Below are positions 27,768 to 36,256 of a DNA stretch of 64,000 nt, one piece after another; the stretch's first letter is position 1, and every line of letters starts with the position of its first letter. The notes below the pieces were generated by a model. It did no database searches and was not told the DNA's origin. It was given only the letters and a program-made list of their open reading frames with translations. The stretch lies in assembly GCF_012163145.1 (NCBI RefSeq), contig NZ_JAAVTX010000009.1:124001-188000 (forward strand), read 5' to 3'. Origin of the DNA: Falsiroseomonas frigidaquae. Its GTDB lineage: Bacteria; Pseudomonadota; Alphaproteobacteria; Acetobacterales; Acetobacteraceae. Position numbers and translations under genes: made by a program.

Positions 27768-28993
27768 CGGCGGCGGCGCAGCACGGCGAGCACGCCGGTC
27801 CAGTCCAACGAACGGCTGATGCCGCCGCCGACGGGCGCGACCTCCACGCCAGAATAGAAGCCGAGCAACGGCGTCGAGGGTTCCAGCCCCTGCATCACCA
27901 GTTCCGCCTCCTCCACCGCCGCGCCGCTGCGCGCGCTGGCCCGTCCGGCACAGTCGATGTAGAGCGCCAGGAGATTGTCCTCGCCGGCCACCGCGTCATT
28001 CATCGCGGCGACGCCGCGGCGCACCGAATCGAGCATCAGCGAATTGTCGCGGCTCATGATCTGGACGATCGTGCCGAGCGCGAAATCAGGCTCGAACAAG
28101 GTGACGGACCCGGCCTCGTTGTTGGCGCGCAGGATCAGCCGGTTGACGTAATCGCCTTCCTGGTAGGGCGCGTAGGGGTCGCCCAGCTTCTGCCCCAGCG
28201 TCACTTCCAGCGACAATTCCTGCGCCCTGGTCTGGCCGAGCGGCAGGCCCAGCATGCGCTCGATCACGCGCAGTGCCGGCTCGCCATCCAGCTCGAACAC
28301 GTCGGCGCCGTCGATCCGGGTGATCTCCATGAAGGAGCTGATCGGGCGGCAGCCATGCATGATGACCGTCTCCACCTCGATCCCCGGTGGGAACACCAGG
28401 GCGATGGCGGCGTGCTTCATCACGCGCCGGCCGGCGAAGACCCAGCCGCCGGTCAGGTTCATGTCGGTCAGCAGCCCACCGCCGAACAATTGCAGTGGCG
28501 TGGTGCCGAAGCCGTCGTTGAAGCCATCGACGATGGAGCTTGCGAAATGCAGGCGCGGCGGGGCGCGGGAGGCGACGCTGTCGAACAGCAGCATCACCGC
28601 CGCATCCGGGCTGGCGATGGCGCCGACGGCATGCCCAAGCGCCCGGCCGGCTTCGCGGGTTCCGTCGAGCAGGGCTTCCGTCACCACCGCCTGCGGCAGC
28701 ACCGCCGGGTCGTACAGCGCGACGATGCCCATCTCGAAGCCGCCATAGCCGAAGCTGTCGCGACCGATGACGCCGGCGGCCGAGCCGCCATAGACGGGAA
28801 TCGGGCCGAATTCGACCGTGAGCGCCGCCAGCACCGCATCTGGGTCATGCTTGCCGCCGCAGAAGGCCAACAGCATGGAAGGCGTTTCGGGGCCAACCGC
28901 CTCCCGGCACAACCGCGCCGAGACGGCGGGGTTCGAACTTTTGACGTTGGCCACGCGGATCATCCGATCAGTCCCGAATGCAGAGCTGGCCAT
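27764..28993 (-). CDS. FIST-domain sensor protein (FIST N and C)
   Basis: A protein of about 410 residues with FIST N-terminal features (SMLLAFCGGKHDPDAVLAAL, GGSAAGVIGRDSFGYGGFEMGIVAL) and a FIST_C half containing GQKLGDPYAPYQEGDYVNRL and a final STPLLGFYSGVEVAPV. FIST proteins are thought to bind small ligands such as amino acids and pass the signal to coupled output domains. Start choice is uncertain: 28993 or an ATG at 28963. It leads the FIST-kinase operon. Confidence 0.85.
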   Translation of the reverse strand: MASSAFGTDRMIRVANVKSSNPAVSARLCREAVGPETPSMLLAFCGGKHDPDAVLAALTVEFGPIPVYGGSAAGVIGRDSFGYGGFEMGIVALYDPAVLPQAVVTEALLDGTREAGRALGHAVGAIASPDAAVMLLFDSVASRAPPRLHFASSIVDGFNDGFGTTPLQLFGGGLLTDMNLTGGWVFAGRRVMKHAAIALVFPPGIEVETVIMHGCRPISSFMEITRIDGADVFELDGEPALRVIERMLGLPLGQTRAQELSLEVTLGQKLGDPYAPYQEGDYVNRLILRANNEAGSVTLFEPDFALGTIVQIMSRDNSLMLDSVRRGVAAMNDAVAGEDNLLALYIDCAGRASARSGAAVEEAELVMQGLEPSTPLLGFYSGVEVAPVGGGISRSLDWTGVLAVLRRRR

Positions 28994-29347
28994 GACGCGG
29001 CAAAGAACCACGCCGCCGGCTATTGTTCACGGATTGCAAGAAGAACGGCCCTCCGCGCAATAGCATCAACCATGCCACACAGAAACTTCAATCGGCAGCA
29101 GGAAGGAAACCGCGTCTGTTGCTGAAGCCGAAGCATCGCGCCGGTGGGTGAGCGGGGCAGGCGAACCGGGGATCGGCGGGGTGCGGCACGCATCGAGAGG
29201 TGGTGTCGGCGTCACGACACGACCGGCACGGGTCCGTAACGCCGTGGCGGCGACGAAGATGCCGTCGCAGCCGGATTCATGTCAGGATTTGGAAATCGCC
29301 CGCCCGGCTGGCGGAAAAGGCCGCTCGACAGAAATGTCGTGGGGAAA
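28994..29347. other. Host flank left of the integrated element, no gene seen
   Basis: About 350 bp between the FIST gene and the left attachment site with no supported coding region. The divergent frames here are short and lack family motifs. The FIST-kinase promoter must lie close to 29000. Confidence 0.4.
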
Positions 29348-29393
29348 TGGTGCTGCTGGACAGGATTGAACTGTCGACCTCTCCCTTACCAAG
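29348..29393. repeat. attL: 46-bp copy of tRNA-Thr 3' end
   Basis: TGGTGCTGCTGG through CCCTTACCAAG is identical to 46213-46258, which is part of the intact tRNA gene. It spans the tRNA from the anticodon stem (position ~30) to CCA but is not followed by the 5' half, so it is the displaced original 3' end left by integration. Confidence 0.9.
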
Positions 29394-29508
29394 CGGCGAT
29401 CCGGTCCGGACACTACGCGCCATGGTGCGACACCAACGCTGAAAATCAGTATCTTAGAGCTCATGAACGCGACACTACCCGTCACCAGACGTCATGGCTA
29501 CGCTACGA

Positions 29509-29555
29509 GATGAGTCCGCTGCGAGTCCGCGGGCTCGCCGGGGCATGAGTCCGCA
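29509..29555. repeat. Left arm repeats (GATGAGTCCGC family), candidate integrase arm sites
   Basis: GATGAGTCCGC followed by GCGAGTCCGC at 29509-29530, then ATGAGTCCGCA 35 bp further on (29545). The same arrangement with the same 35-bp spacing recurs at 46131-46177 near the other end. Repeats flanking the core of a tyrosine-recombinase attP are usually arm-type binding sites. Confidence 0.65.
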
Positions 29556-29589
29556 GACGATTTTGATGGGGGGGGAACCTATATGTTCT

Positions 29590-29700
29590 GGTGTTCTAGG
29601 TGTTCTAGGTGTTCCTTCCTCTATATCTATAGACATATCAGTGTGTTGCGGCCGATCGTTTTGGAACACCGGCGATTTTGCAAGGTGTTCCAGGTGTTCC
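29590..29700. repeat. Iteron-like array of GGTGTTCYA in front of the integrase gene
   Basis: Three tandem copies at exact 9-bp period start at 29590, 29599 and 29608; one inverted copy (GGAACACC) lies at 29663-29670; two more direct copies at 9-bp period start at 29684 and 29693. They occupy the region just before the integrase start at 29717. Candidate binding sites for integrase, excisionase or an integrase repressor. Confidence 0.7.
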
Positions 29701-29716
29701 AGTCGGTGCCGGTATC

Positions 29717-31030
29717 GTGAAGCTGACCAAGCGGACGATCGATGCCGCCGTCTGCCCGCCCGGCAAGCGCGATATCCTGTTCTTCGATGAGGATCTGCCA
29801 GGCTTCGCCCTGCGCGTGACCTCGGGCGGGGCGAAGGTCTTCCTATTCCAGTACCGGGCGGGGGGGAGGATCAAGCGCAAGCGAATCGGTGAGTACGGGA
29901 CCCTCACGCCAGCCGCCGCGCGAATCCGCGCGGAGCGGTTGCGAGGCCAGGTGCTGGATGGGGGCGATCCGGTGGGCGCTGCCGCTGCGGCCGCGGCCTC
30001 GGCCATCGCCGCGGCGAAGGCTGAATCCTACACCGTGCGGGCGCTGCTGGATGACTGGCAGGCTGCAAAGCAAGTTCAGAAGAAGGGTCGCAGCTTCACC
30101 ACGGCGAAGGGGTCCCTCGCGAAGCACCTGAAGCCGTGGCTTGACCGCCCGGCCAAGAGCCTGACCGCGGATGAGGTTCTGCGCCTGCTCGACGATCTGG
30201 CGGCCGGTGGCCAGCCCGGCGCCGCGGTCTATGTCCGCGCTCGAGGCCACGCCGCCTTCGCATGGGCGGTGAGCCGGCGGCGGCTGGCGGAGAACCCATT
30301 CACCGGCGTTTCTTCCCCGGTCAAGGCGGGGGTCCGGGAACGGGTGCTGACGGATGCCGAACTGGGCGAGGCCTGGCGTGCAGCCGGCACGCTGGGATGG
30401 CCGTATGGCCCCTATCTGCGCTTCCTGATGCTAACCCTCCAGCGCCGGGAGGAAGTGGCCGGTCTGCGCTGGGCGGAGCTGGCCGAGGCCGGCGAGTGCT
30501 GGACGCTGCCAGGCGCCAGGTCAAAGAACGGCAAGGCCCATGTGGTGCACCTGGTGCCGGAGGCGCGGGCAATCCTGGGCGATGTGCCGCGCTTCAAGGG
30601 CTGCGAGCATGTGTTCACCTCACGCGGTGAGGGTAGTGTGAATGGCTTCGCTACCGCCGCCAGGCGCCTGCGCGCCGCAGTGCTGGCCGATCGCAAGGCG
30701 CGGGGTGGCGAGGCGCTGGCGGCGCATCGCGGCAGGCTGCCGGCGCTGGATTGGGTCTGGCATGACTTCCGCCGCACGGGGGTCACGGCTATCGCCGCCA
30801 TGGGCTTCGCGCCGCATGTCGCGGACCGCCTGCTGAACCACGTCGAGGGCACCATCAGCGGGGTGGCGGCCATCTACCAGCGCCACGAGTTTCTGCCGGA
30901 GCGGGAGCGGGCCTTACTCGCCTGGTCGCGATTCATCCAGGCGGCGGCAGCCGGGCGCGATCCTTTGGCGGCCGGTGCTGAAAACGTGGTGGCGCTGCCG
31001 CGCGGAAGGGCTTCCGTCAACATCGGGTAA
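29717..31030 (+). CDS. int: P4-type tyrosine integrase
   Basis: A 437-residue integrase. The N-terminus KLTKRTIDAAVCPPGKRDI...GFALRVTSGGAKVF is the DUF4102 arm-binding domain. The catalytic domain shows R in MLTLQRREEVAGLRW (~241), the WHDFRRTGVT box (~347-356), His in LLNHVEG (~374) and Tyr in IYQRHE (~386). I chose GTG at 29717, which starts exactly at KLTKRTIDA; a TTG at 29678 would add residues made from iteron DNA. It should catalyse integration at the tRNA-Thr site. Confidence 0.92.
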   Translation: MKLTKRTIDAAVCPPGKRDILFFDEDLPGFALRVTSGGAKVFLFQYRAGGRIKRKRIGEYGTLTPAAARIRAERLRGQVLDGGDPVGAAAAAAASAIAAAKAESYTVRALLDDWQAAKQVQKKGRSFTTAKGSLAKHLKPWLDRPAKSLTADEVLRLLDDLAAGGQPGAAVYVRARGHAAFAWAVSRRRLAENPFTGVSSPVKAGVRERVLTDAELGEAWRAAGTLGWPYGPYLRFLMLTLQRREEVAGLRWAELAEAGECWTLPGARSKNGKAHVVHLVPEARAILGDVPRFKGCEHVFTSRGEGSVNGFATAARRLRAAVLADRKARGGEALAAHRGRLPALDWVWHDFRRTGVTAIAAMGFAPHVADRLLNHVEGTISGVAAIYQRHEFLPERERALLAWSRFIQAAAAGRDPLAAGAENVVALPRGRASVNIG

Positions 31031-31150
31031 TTGCCGGCATTCCCCGGCATTACCCTGCATTCACCCGCGCATCGCGAGCAAAGCTGGCTCCGGCGTGGTC
31101 CTTTCCGGGCTGGTCAGTGGCATCCGCCACGTGGCCGCAGGAGGTGGCCC

Positions 31151-32755
31151 GTGACGGTGAATCGCAAGTTTCAGGCTGTTGTCACCCTCGACGACAAGAC
31201 GGCTGGCCCACTGCGCGCCCTATCGGCGCGCCTGGCGGCGATCGGACCGGTGGGTGCTGGCATCGGCCGCAGCCTTCAAGGCGTCTCGGATCGCCTGGGC
31301 CACATCGGCCGCAGCACCGCCATGTACACGCTGGCCCGGTCCATGAATGTCGCTGGGCGCGGCATCATGCTTGTGAACCGCGGCCTGACGCAGATCGCCG
31401 CCCTCGGCGGGATTTCCGGTGCTGGTGTCGTCGCGGGTCTGCTCGGCATGGGCCGCGCCACCATGACGGCCGTGGGCAATCTGGCGGACCTCTCGGCCAG
31501 GACCGGCATGACGGTGCGCGACCTGCGCGGCCTCGAGCACGCCGCCCGCATGGCCGACGTGGAAATGCCCGCGGCAGTCGCGGCCATGGAACGCTTGAAT
31601 CGCGGCATGTTCGACGCGACCAACGGACAGAACCGCGATCTGGCGGAGCTGTTCAGCAGAAACAACATCGCGCTGCGCGACGGCGTCACCGGCCAGGTTC
31701 GGACCGCAGCGCAGGTGCTGCCGCAGCTCGCAGACCTGTTCGCGCAGAACACCAACCAGGCCCTTCGGAATTCGATGGCCAATGCGCTGTTCAGCCGTGC
31801 TGGTGCGCCGTTGATCGCGGCACTGACGCAAGGTGGGGCCGCCCTGCGGGAGCAGATGGCCGAGGGATTTCGACTCAATCCGCAAATCAACGATGGAAAC
31901 ATCGGCGCGCTGGATCGCGCAGAGGATGCCTACGCGAAGCTGGGCGTGGCCATCACCGGCGTGCGCGACGCCATCTCGGTACGGCTGATGCCGGCGCTTG
32001 CTCCCGTCATCGAGCGAATGACGGAATGGACCGCCGCCAACCAGGACCTCATTGGGGCGCGTGTCTCCGAATGGGTGAAGAACGTCGCGACCGCCATGGA
32101 GGAATGGAACCTCGGGGAAACCGTGCGCAACCTCGAGCGGTTCAAGACCGCCGCCGTAGCGGTCTACGGCGCCCTGGGTGGCATCGAAGGTATCCTCGTC
32201 GGTTCGATCATCCTCCGGCTGGCCGGGATCTTCGGCGCCATCGGCGCCGCCATGCTCGGCCTGCCGGTGGCCGCCGTGACCGCCGCTGCCGCCGCAATCG
32301 GTGCCGCGGCTTATGTCATCTGGCGAAACTGGGAGGGAATTGAAGACATGTTCCGCCGCATCGGTGATGCGATGGAACGCGCCGGTCAACAGATGCGCGA
32401 GGCCTTCCGCGGGCCGCCGACGGCGCCGCCAGTGCCGCAGGGCGCGCTACCGCGCTTCCCGACCATCCCGGGCGCCCCGTCCCTGCCCGGCGCCGTGCCG
32501 CCCGGCTTGATGCCAGGCCTGCCGCGCTTCCCGTCCATGCCGGGCGGCCCGCCGGTGCGGCTTTTCCCGGGCAGCTTCGGTAGCGGCGGCATCCTGGGTG
32601 GCGGCCGTGGCGCCGCCGGCCGATCGGCCGAGGGTCGCTTGGTTGTCGAATTCGCCAACCTGCCCCGAGGAGCGACGGTGCGGCAGGAGCGGAGCGATCC
32701 GGGTCTTCCGGAAATCCGCCTCGATGTGGGTTACGCCCGCCCCTTCGCGGTCTGA
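31151..32755 (+). CDS. Phage tail tape-measure-like protein
   Basis: A 534-residue protein started by GTG behind a near-perfect AGGAGGT. Long amphipathic helices, hydrophobic stretches (GISGAGVVAGLLGMG; ~355-400 ILRLAGIFGAIGAAMLGLPVA), NLADLSARTGMTVRDLRGLEHAARM and a Pro-rich C-terminal tail are typical of tape-measure proteins in Mu-like myophages. Tape measures set tail length and help eject DNA. At the usual ~1.5 A per residue it would correspond to a short tail of the order of 80 nm. Confidence 0.75.
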   Translation: MTVNRKFQAVVTLDDKTAGPLRALSARLAAIGPVGAGIGRSLQGVSDRLGHIGRSTAMYTLARSMNVAGRGIMLVNRGLTQIAALGGISGAGVVAGLLGMGRATMTAVGNLADLSARTGMTVRDLRGLEHAARMADVEMPAAVAAMERLNRGMFDATNGQNRDLAELFSRNNIALRDGVTGQVRTAAQVLPQLADLFAQNTNQALRNSMANALFSRAGAPLIAALTQGGAALREQMAEGFRLNPQINDGNIGALDRAEDAYAKLGVAITGVRDAISVRLMPALAPVIERMTEWTAANQDLIGARVSEWVKNVATAMEEWNLGETVRNLERFKTAAVAVYGALGGIEGILVGSIILRLAGIFGAIGAAMLGLPVAAVTAAAAAIGAAAYVIWRNWEGIEDMFRRIGDAMERAGQQMREAFRGPPTAPPVPQGALPRFPTIPGAPSLPGAVPPGLMPGLPRFPSMPGGPPVRLFPGSFGSGGILGGGRGAAGRSAEGRLVVEFANLPRGATVRQERSDPGLPEIRLDVGYARPFAV

Positions 32756-32784
32756 CGACGCCACGAGCAAGGAATCCGCCGCAA

Positions 32785-33129
32785 ATGTCTGAAACCGTGC
32801 CGCCGAGCTTTGCGCATCTGGTCGGAGCCATCATGGCTCCGTTTGCCCCGCCCGCCTTCGCAGCGCCATGCGCGCAGGATGCCGAGATGACCGGCGGCGG
32901 CCCGCTGGCCGCAGCGCGGGAGCGGGAGCGCAGCCGCATCGCGGCCATCCTCGGCGCGCCGGAGGCAGCATCACGGATGCCGCTGGCGATCGCCCTGGCC
33001 ACCACGACCGCCCTGCCCCGCGGCCAGGCGCTGGCGCTTATGCAGCGGAGCGAAGCCGCGGCCTTGCCACCCCTTCAGGCCGCGCCGCCTACCCCGATGG
33101 GCCGGCGCGCCCTGGCCCGTTCCACCTGA
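32785..33129 (+). CDS. Small phage protein resembling the C-terminal region of prohead proteases
   Basis: A 114-residue protein with the segment AARERERSRIAAILGAPEAASRMPLAIALATTTALPRGQAL. That pattern (ERxRIxAIL...PEA...LA..LA..T.LP...A) is one I associate with the C-terminal part of phage S49/ClpP-type prohead proteases, but no catalytic domain is present. It lies between the tape-measure and a helical protein gene. Function unknown; the similarity is weak. Confidence 0.5.
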   Translation: MSETVPPSFAHLVGAIMAPFAPPAFAAPCAQDAEMTGGGPLAAARERERSRIAAILGAPEAASRMPLAIALATTTALPRGQALALMQRSEAAALPPLQAAPPTPMGRRALARST

Positions 33130-33146
33130 AGCCGAGGATCTATCCC

Positions 33147-33803
33147 ATGAGCGAACACGAGACATTGCGGGCACTGGCGCCCGCAGAGAACACGCCGCAG
33201 GCCATCCGGACGGCCATCACCCGCGCGGAGACGGAACACGCCGCGACGCTGGCCCGCGTCGCGCAGGTGAACGGCAGCCTGCCGGATCTGCTGTTGCGTG
33301 CGACCGATGCCGAGCTGAACGCGGCGGGGGCCGAGGCCGCCGCTCAGCAGCGCCAGGCGGATCGGATCGGCGTCTTCCTCGGCGTGCTGCGCACACGCCT
33401 GGCGCAGGTGCTGGCGGATGAGACCGCTGCGGAGAAGCTGCGGCGCCAGTCGGAGGTGGTGGACGCCATCAACCTCGCCAACGGCATGGCCGGGGATTTC
33501 GCCAAATGGATGCGGGACGAGTACCCGAAGCACGCCGGGATCATTGCGAAGGCAATGGAGGCCGAGGCGGCAGCTATCGAAGCGTGGCGCCGAGCCCGCA
33601 ACCTGATGCAGGTGCGGCATGCCGAGATGGGCGACACGCCCCTGCCGACACTGGAAACCGCCGGTTCCATGCTGGGTGCGCCGAAGGGGTGGGCGCATGT
33701 CATCGGCGAAGACGTGGTGCTGCCGGCGCCCATCGGCGGAACTCTGGTGAATGCCCGCGTGCCGCCGGTCTGGTTGCCGGTCCGCACGCGCGGCTTCGGC
33801 TGA
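33147..33803 (+). CDS. Helical hypothetical protein of the tail module
   Basis: A 218-residue protein, largely helical and Ala/Glu-rich up to residue ~155 (with coiled-coil potential), followed by a beta-prone end GWAHVIGEDVVLPAPIGGTLVNARVPPVWLPV. No family recognised. It starts 17 bp after the preceding stop in the same module and may be a structural or assembly factor. Confidence 0.6.
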   Translation: MSEHETLRALAPAENTPQAIRTAITRAETEHAATLARVAQVNGSLPDLLLRATDAELNAAGAEAAAQQRQADRIGVFLGVLRTRLAQVLADETAAEKLRRQSEVVDAINLANGMAGDFAKWMRDEYPKHAGIIAKAMEAEAAAIEAWRRARNLMQVRHAEMGDTPLPTLETAGSMLGAPKGWAHVIGEDVVLPAPIGGTLVNARVPPVWLPVRTRGFG

Positions 33804-33815
33804 GGGGAGGCTGGC

Positions 33816-34337
33816 ATGAAGCCTTCCGAAGCGCTCCGCCGCATACTGGCTCGATCTGCCGAAGAGTGGGAAAAATCGCTGCCGCAAGTGCGCATCAACG
33901 GCGTGGTCTCTCGTGTCACAACCGATGCGCCGGAAGTGTTCAGCCCGTCGGATATGCGGGGAACGACGGTCAGCATGTCCAGCGTGGATACCGGGCGATT
34001 CGACCTTTCTGCGCCGTGGGCTCTGCGCGCTCTGGGTGGCGCATGCGCCAGCCGGAGTGTGGAGATCGTATCGATGTACGATGGACTGCTGTTCCGGACC
34101 CACCGTGTGGTGAGTTTCGATGGCCGCGGCGGGCTGCCGCTGCCGGTGCCGCAGACGATGGTGGTGGAGCGTGACCGCTACCTGTTCCTGCGCCTGATGG
34201 CCGAAGTCTCCGGTACGCCTGGCTTCGATGAGGCTTGGGTGAAATCCGGCCTGGCGCTGGCGGATATGCCATGGCGTGGCGAGGGGGACGAGACGCCTCC
34301 TCCGGCATGGAGCCCCGTCACGAGGCGCTTCGCATGA
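33816..34337 (+). CDS. Hypothetical protein coupled to the gpP-like gene
   Basis: A 173-residue protein beginning MKPSEALRRILARSAEEWEKSLPQVRINGVVSRV, with mixed alpha/beta character and a highly polar C-terminus (WRGEGDETPPPAW). The start is preceded by GGGGAGG. Its stop overlaps the start of the hub gene (ATGA). In Mu-like tails this position is occupied by gene N, but I see no resemblance to N. Confidence 0.6.
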   Translation: MKPSEALRRILARSAEEWEKSLPQVRINGVVSRVTTDAPEVFSPSDMRGTTVSMSSVDTGRFDLSAPWALRALGGACASRSVEIVSMYDGLLFRTHRVVSFDGRGGLPLPVPQTMVVERDRYLFLRLMAEVSGTPGFDEAWVKSGLALADMPWRGEGDETPPPAWSPVTRRFA

Positions 34338-35491
34338 TACGCGAAAGCGCGGATCGCCCGGCACTGCTGGTGGCCGGCCATCTCTACAGCGGGTGGACGG
34401 ATATCCGCGTGACGCGGGGCCTGGAACAAGCCAGCTCCGCCTTCGCTCTGGGCATCGCGCGGGGGTGGGATGGGCTGCGCGAGGCCTGGCCTGTGCTGCC
34501 CTTTGCGCGGGTGGAGCTGCGGTTTGGTGATGACCTGGTGGTGACGGGCCACGTGGATCGGCTGGATGGCAGCATTGACGCGAGCGCCAGCTCCGCCAGC
34601 GTGTCGGGCCGGTCGCTGACCGGGGACCTGGTGGACTGCATGCCGGAGATTGCTGGCACCGAGTTCCGCCGCACCACCCTGCCGGCCATCGCGCGGGCGC
34701 TGGCGGCACCGCTGGGTATCGAGGTGGTGGAGGAAGCGGATTGCGGCGCGCCTTTCCAGGTGGAGCGGTTCGAGCGAACCGATACCGCCTGGCAGGTGAT
34801 CGAACGCCTGGCGCGCATGCGGGGCATCCTGGCAACCGATGATGCGCGCGGTCGGGTCGTGCTGACACGCGCCCTGGCCCGGCGCGCCGCAAGCGGCCTG
34901 ATACTTGGCCAGAACATCGTCTCCGCCTCGGCCGAGATCAACGGCGCGAAGCGGTTCCGCAAGTACATCGTGCTGTCGCAGGCGCCCAGCTTCGCCGCCC
35001 GCCAGGTGGACGTGGATGGTGCGGCGGAACTTCCCGGCGGTGGGGCGCAGCCCAGCATCGTAGCCACCGCCGAAGATCCTGAGGTGCCGCGCAACCGCAC
35101 CCGCGTTCTGCGGGCAGAGGGTGACGGCACGGCCAGCGATGCGCGGGCACGGGCACTGTGGACGGCTGCCACGTCGCGGAGCCAGGGCATGGCGGTGCGG
35201 GTCGTCGTGGCCGGCTGGCGGCAGGCGGATGGGCGCCTGTGGCAGGTGAACGAGGTGGCCTTCACCAGCATTCCATGGCTGCAGCTCGAGGCCGATCTTC
35301 TGGTGAAGGAGGTGGAATTCGCGCTCGGCGCCAAGACCGGCCGCCGCACCACCCTGACCCTGACACCGCCGGCGGCGCTGCTTCCGGAGCCGATCGCGGC
35401 GCCGCCGGCCGGCCGAGGCGCTGGCCAGGCCGGCCGCCTGATCTGGGGGCCGCGTGGCACCTTCGCGCGGGAGCGCGCGACGGCTGAATGA
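34334..35491 (+). CDS. Mu gpP-like baseplate hub protein
   Basis: A 385-residue protein. RPALLVAGHLYSGWTDIRVTRGLEQASSAFAL near the N-terminus, VTGHVDRLDGSIDASASSASVSGRSLTGDLVDC, and the C-terminal ARALWTAATSRSQGMAVRVVVAGWRQADGRLWQVNEVA follow the pattern of Mu gpP (Mup44)/T4 gp27-type hubs, which form the central ring of the baseplate under the spike. No spike (gp45-like) gene follows, so it would need a partner from elsewhere. Confidence 0.8.
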   Translation: MIRESADRPALLVAGHLYSGWTDIRVTRGLEQASSAFALGIARGWDGLREAWPVLPFARVELRFGDDLVVTGHVDRLDGSIDASASSASVSGRSLTGDLVDCMPEIAGTEFRRTTLPAIARALAAPLGIEVVEEADCGAPFQVERFERTDTAWQVIERLARMRGILATDDARGRVVLTRALARRAASGLILGQNIVSASAEINGAKRFRKYIVLSQAPSFAARQVDVDGAAELPGGGAQPSIVATAEDPEVPRNRTRVLRAEGDGTASDARARALWTAATSRSQGMAVRVVVAGWRQADGRLWQVNEVAFTSIPWLQLEADLLVKEVEFALGAKTGRRTTLTLTPPAALLPEPIAAPPAGRGAGQAGRLIWGPRGTFARERATAE

Positions 35492-35690
35492 TTCGGTAGC
35501 TGGCGCGTCGCTGCCCCATCCGGGCAGGAGTGCCGGCCACCGCACGAAACCCCGCTGGGTGGGACTGCTGCGCGTGGGCGGCAGAGTGCAAGGGCGAAGC
35601 CGCCAGCGGGAAGAGGTGTCCTTCGGCTTCGTCCACCACGCATCATTTTCAACCGGCGCCGCGCAGGCCGCGCCAGCAAGGGATTCGACC

Positions 35691-36023
35691 ATGACCATCA
35701 CCACGCTGAAGCTGTCCGCCCCCATCACCGCGCATGGCGATCCGATGACGGCGCTGAACCTGCGCCACGCGACGGGCCGGGATATCCGCGAATGCGGCCT
35801 GCCCTACCGCCTAGATTCGGAAGGCGGCATCATCATCGATTCGCGGGCTGCGCACCGCATGATCGCGCAGCTCGCCGCCGTGCCGCCTTCTTCCATCGAC
35901 CAGCTTTCCGGCCCGGACTGGAACAACGCGGCGCAGGCGGTGCTGACGATGGTCGCGGGGCAGCAGGTCGCCGCGGTGGAAGCCGCGCTGGCGGAGGCCC
36001 TGGGCTCGGCCGCAGGCGATTGA
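35691..36023 (+). CDS. Phage tail assembly chaperone-like protein (Mu gp41 type)
   Basis: A 110-residue protein with MTALNLRHATGRDIRECGLPYRL, then AHRMIAQLAAVPPSSIDQLSGPDWNNAAQAVLTMVAG. The T.RdI...G ... L..V....I..L...D pattern matches gp41-type tail assembly chaperones, which coat the tape measure before tube polymerisation. Usually this gene precedes the tape measure; here it follows the hub, 200 bp downstream, which is unusual order. Confidence 0.7.
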   Translation: MTITTLKLSAPITAHGDPMTALNLRHATGRDIRECGLPYRLDSEGGIIIDSRAAHRMIAQLAAVPPSSIDQLSGPDWNNAAQAVLTMVAGQQVAAVEAALAEALGSAAGD

Positions 36024-36173
36024 TACCCGGGCCAAGCAAGGCGCCGCCGCAGGAGCCAATCCTGTGGCCGCGAATCAAGGTTTTAGGAAACTCCTTGTCA
36101 TCGAATTCGCTGTAAAACCGAGATGGCGCGGGCTAGCGTCGACTCAAACAGGGCTTGCCCGGCCTGAATTCAG

Positions 36174-36201
36174 CCACACATAAAGGTATCTTTATGTGTG
36201 G
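36174..36201. promoter_or_regulatory. Perfect 12-bp inverted repeat, candidate operator
   Basis: CCACACATAAAG / CTTTATGTGTGG with a 4-nt GTAT spacer at 36174-36201. It is AT-rich in a GC-rich element, lacks a terminal T run and lies 38 bp before a minicistron, so an operator is more likely than a terminator. Confidence 0.65.
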
Positions 36202-36238
36202 TTCCAGGCGTGCTAGAGCCATGGGAAGGAACGAAGCA

Positions 36239-36256
36239 ATGACGAGGCTGTCATGA
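36239..36256 (+). CDS. Five-codon leader minicistron MTRLS
   Basis: ATG at 36239 behind GGAAGGAA encodes Met-Thr-Arg-Leu-Ser and stops in an ATGA overlap with the next start at 36253. The strong ribosome site belongs to this leader, so the 64-residue protein after it may be made by translational coupling. Such leaders can regulate expression; whether this one is functional is unknown. Confidence 0.4.
   Translation: MTRLS

Noticed and set aside
29348-29393. Second tRNA-Thr gene at the left end
   Set aside because: Only the 3' part of a tRNA is present and the 5' half is missing, so it is an attachment-site remnant.
31151-36023. Tailocin (R-type bacteriocin)
   Set aside because: Sheath, tube, baseplate wedge, fibre and lysis genes are absent, while replication, terS and integrase genes are present.
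36174-36201. Rho-independent terminator
   Set aside because: AT-rich arms, 4-nt spacer and no T run after the stem; it also lies in front of genes, so an operator is more likely.
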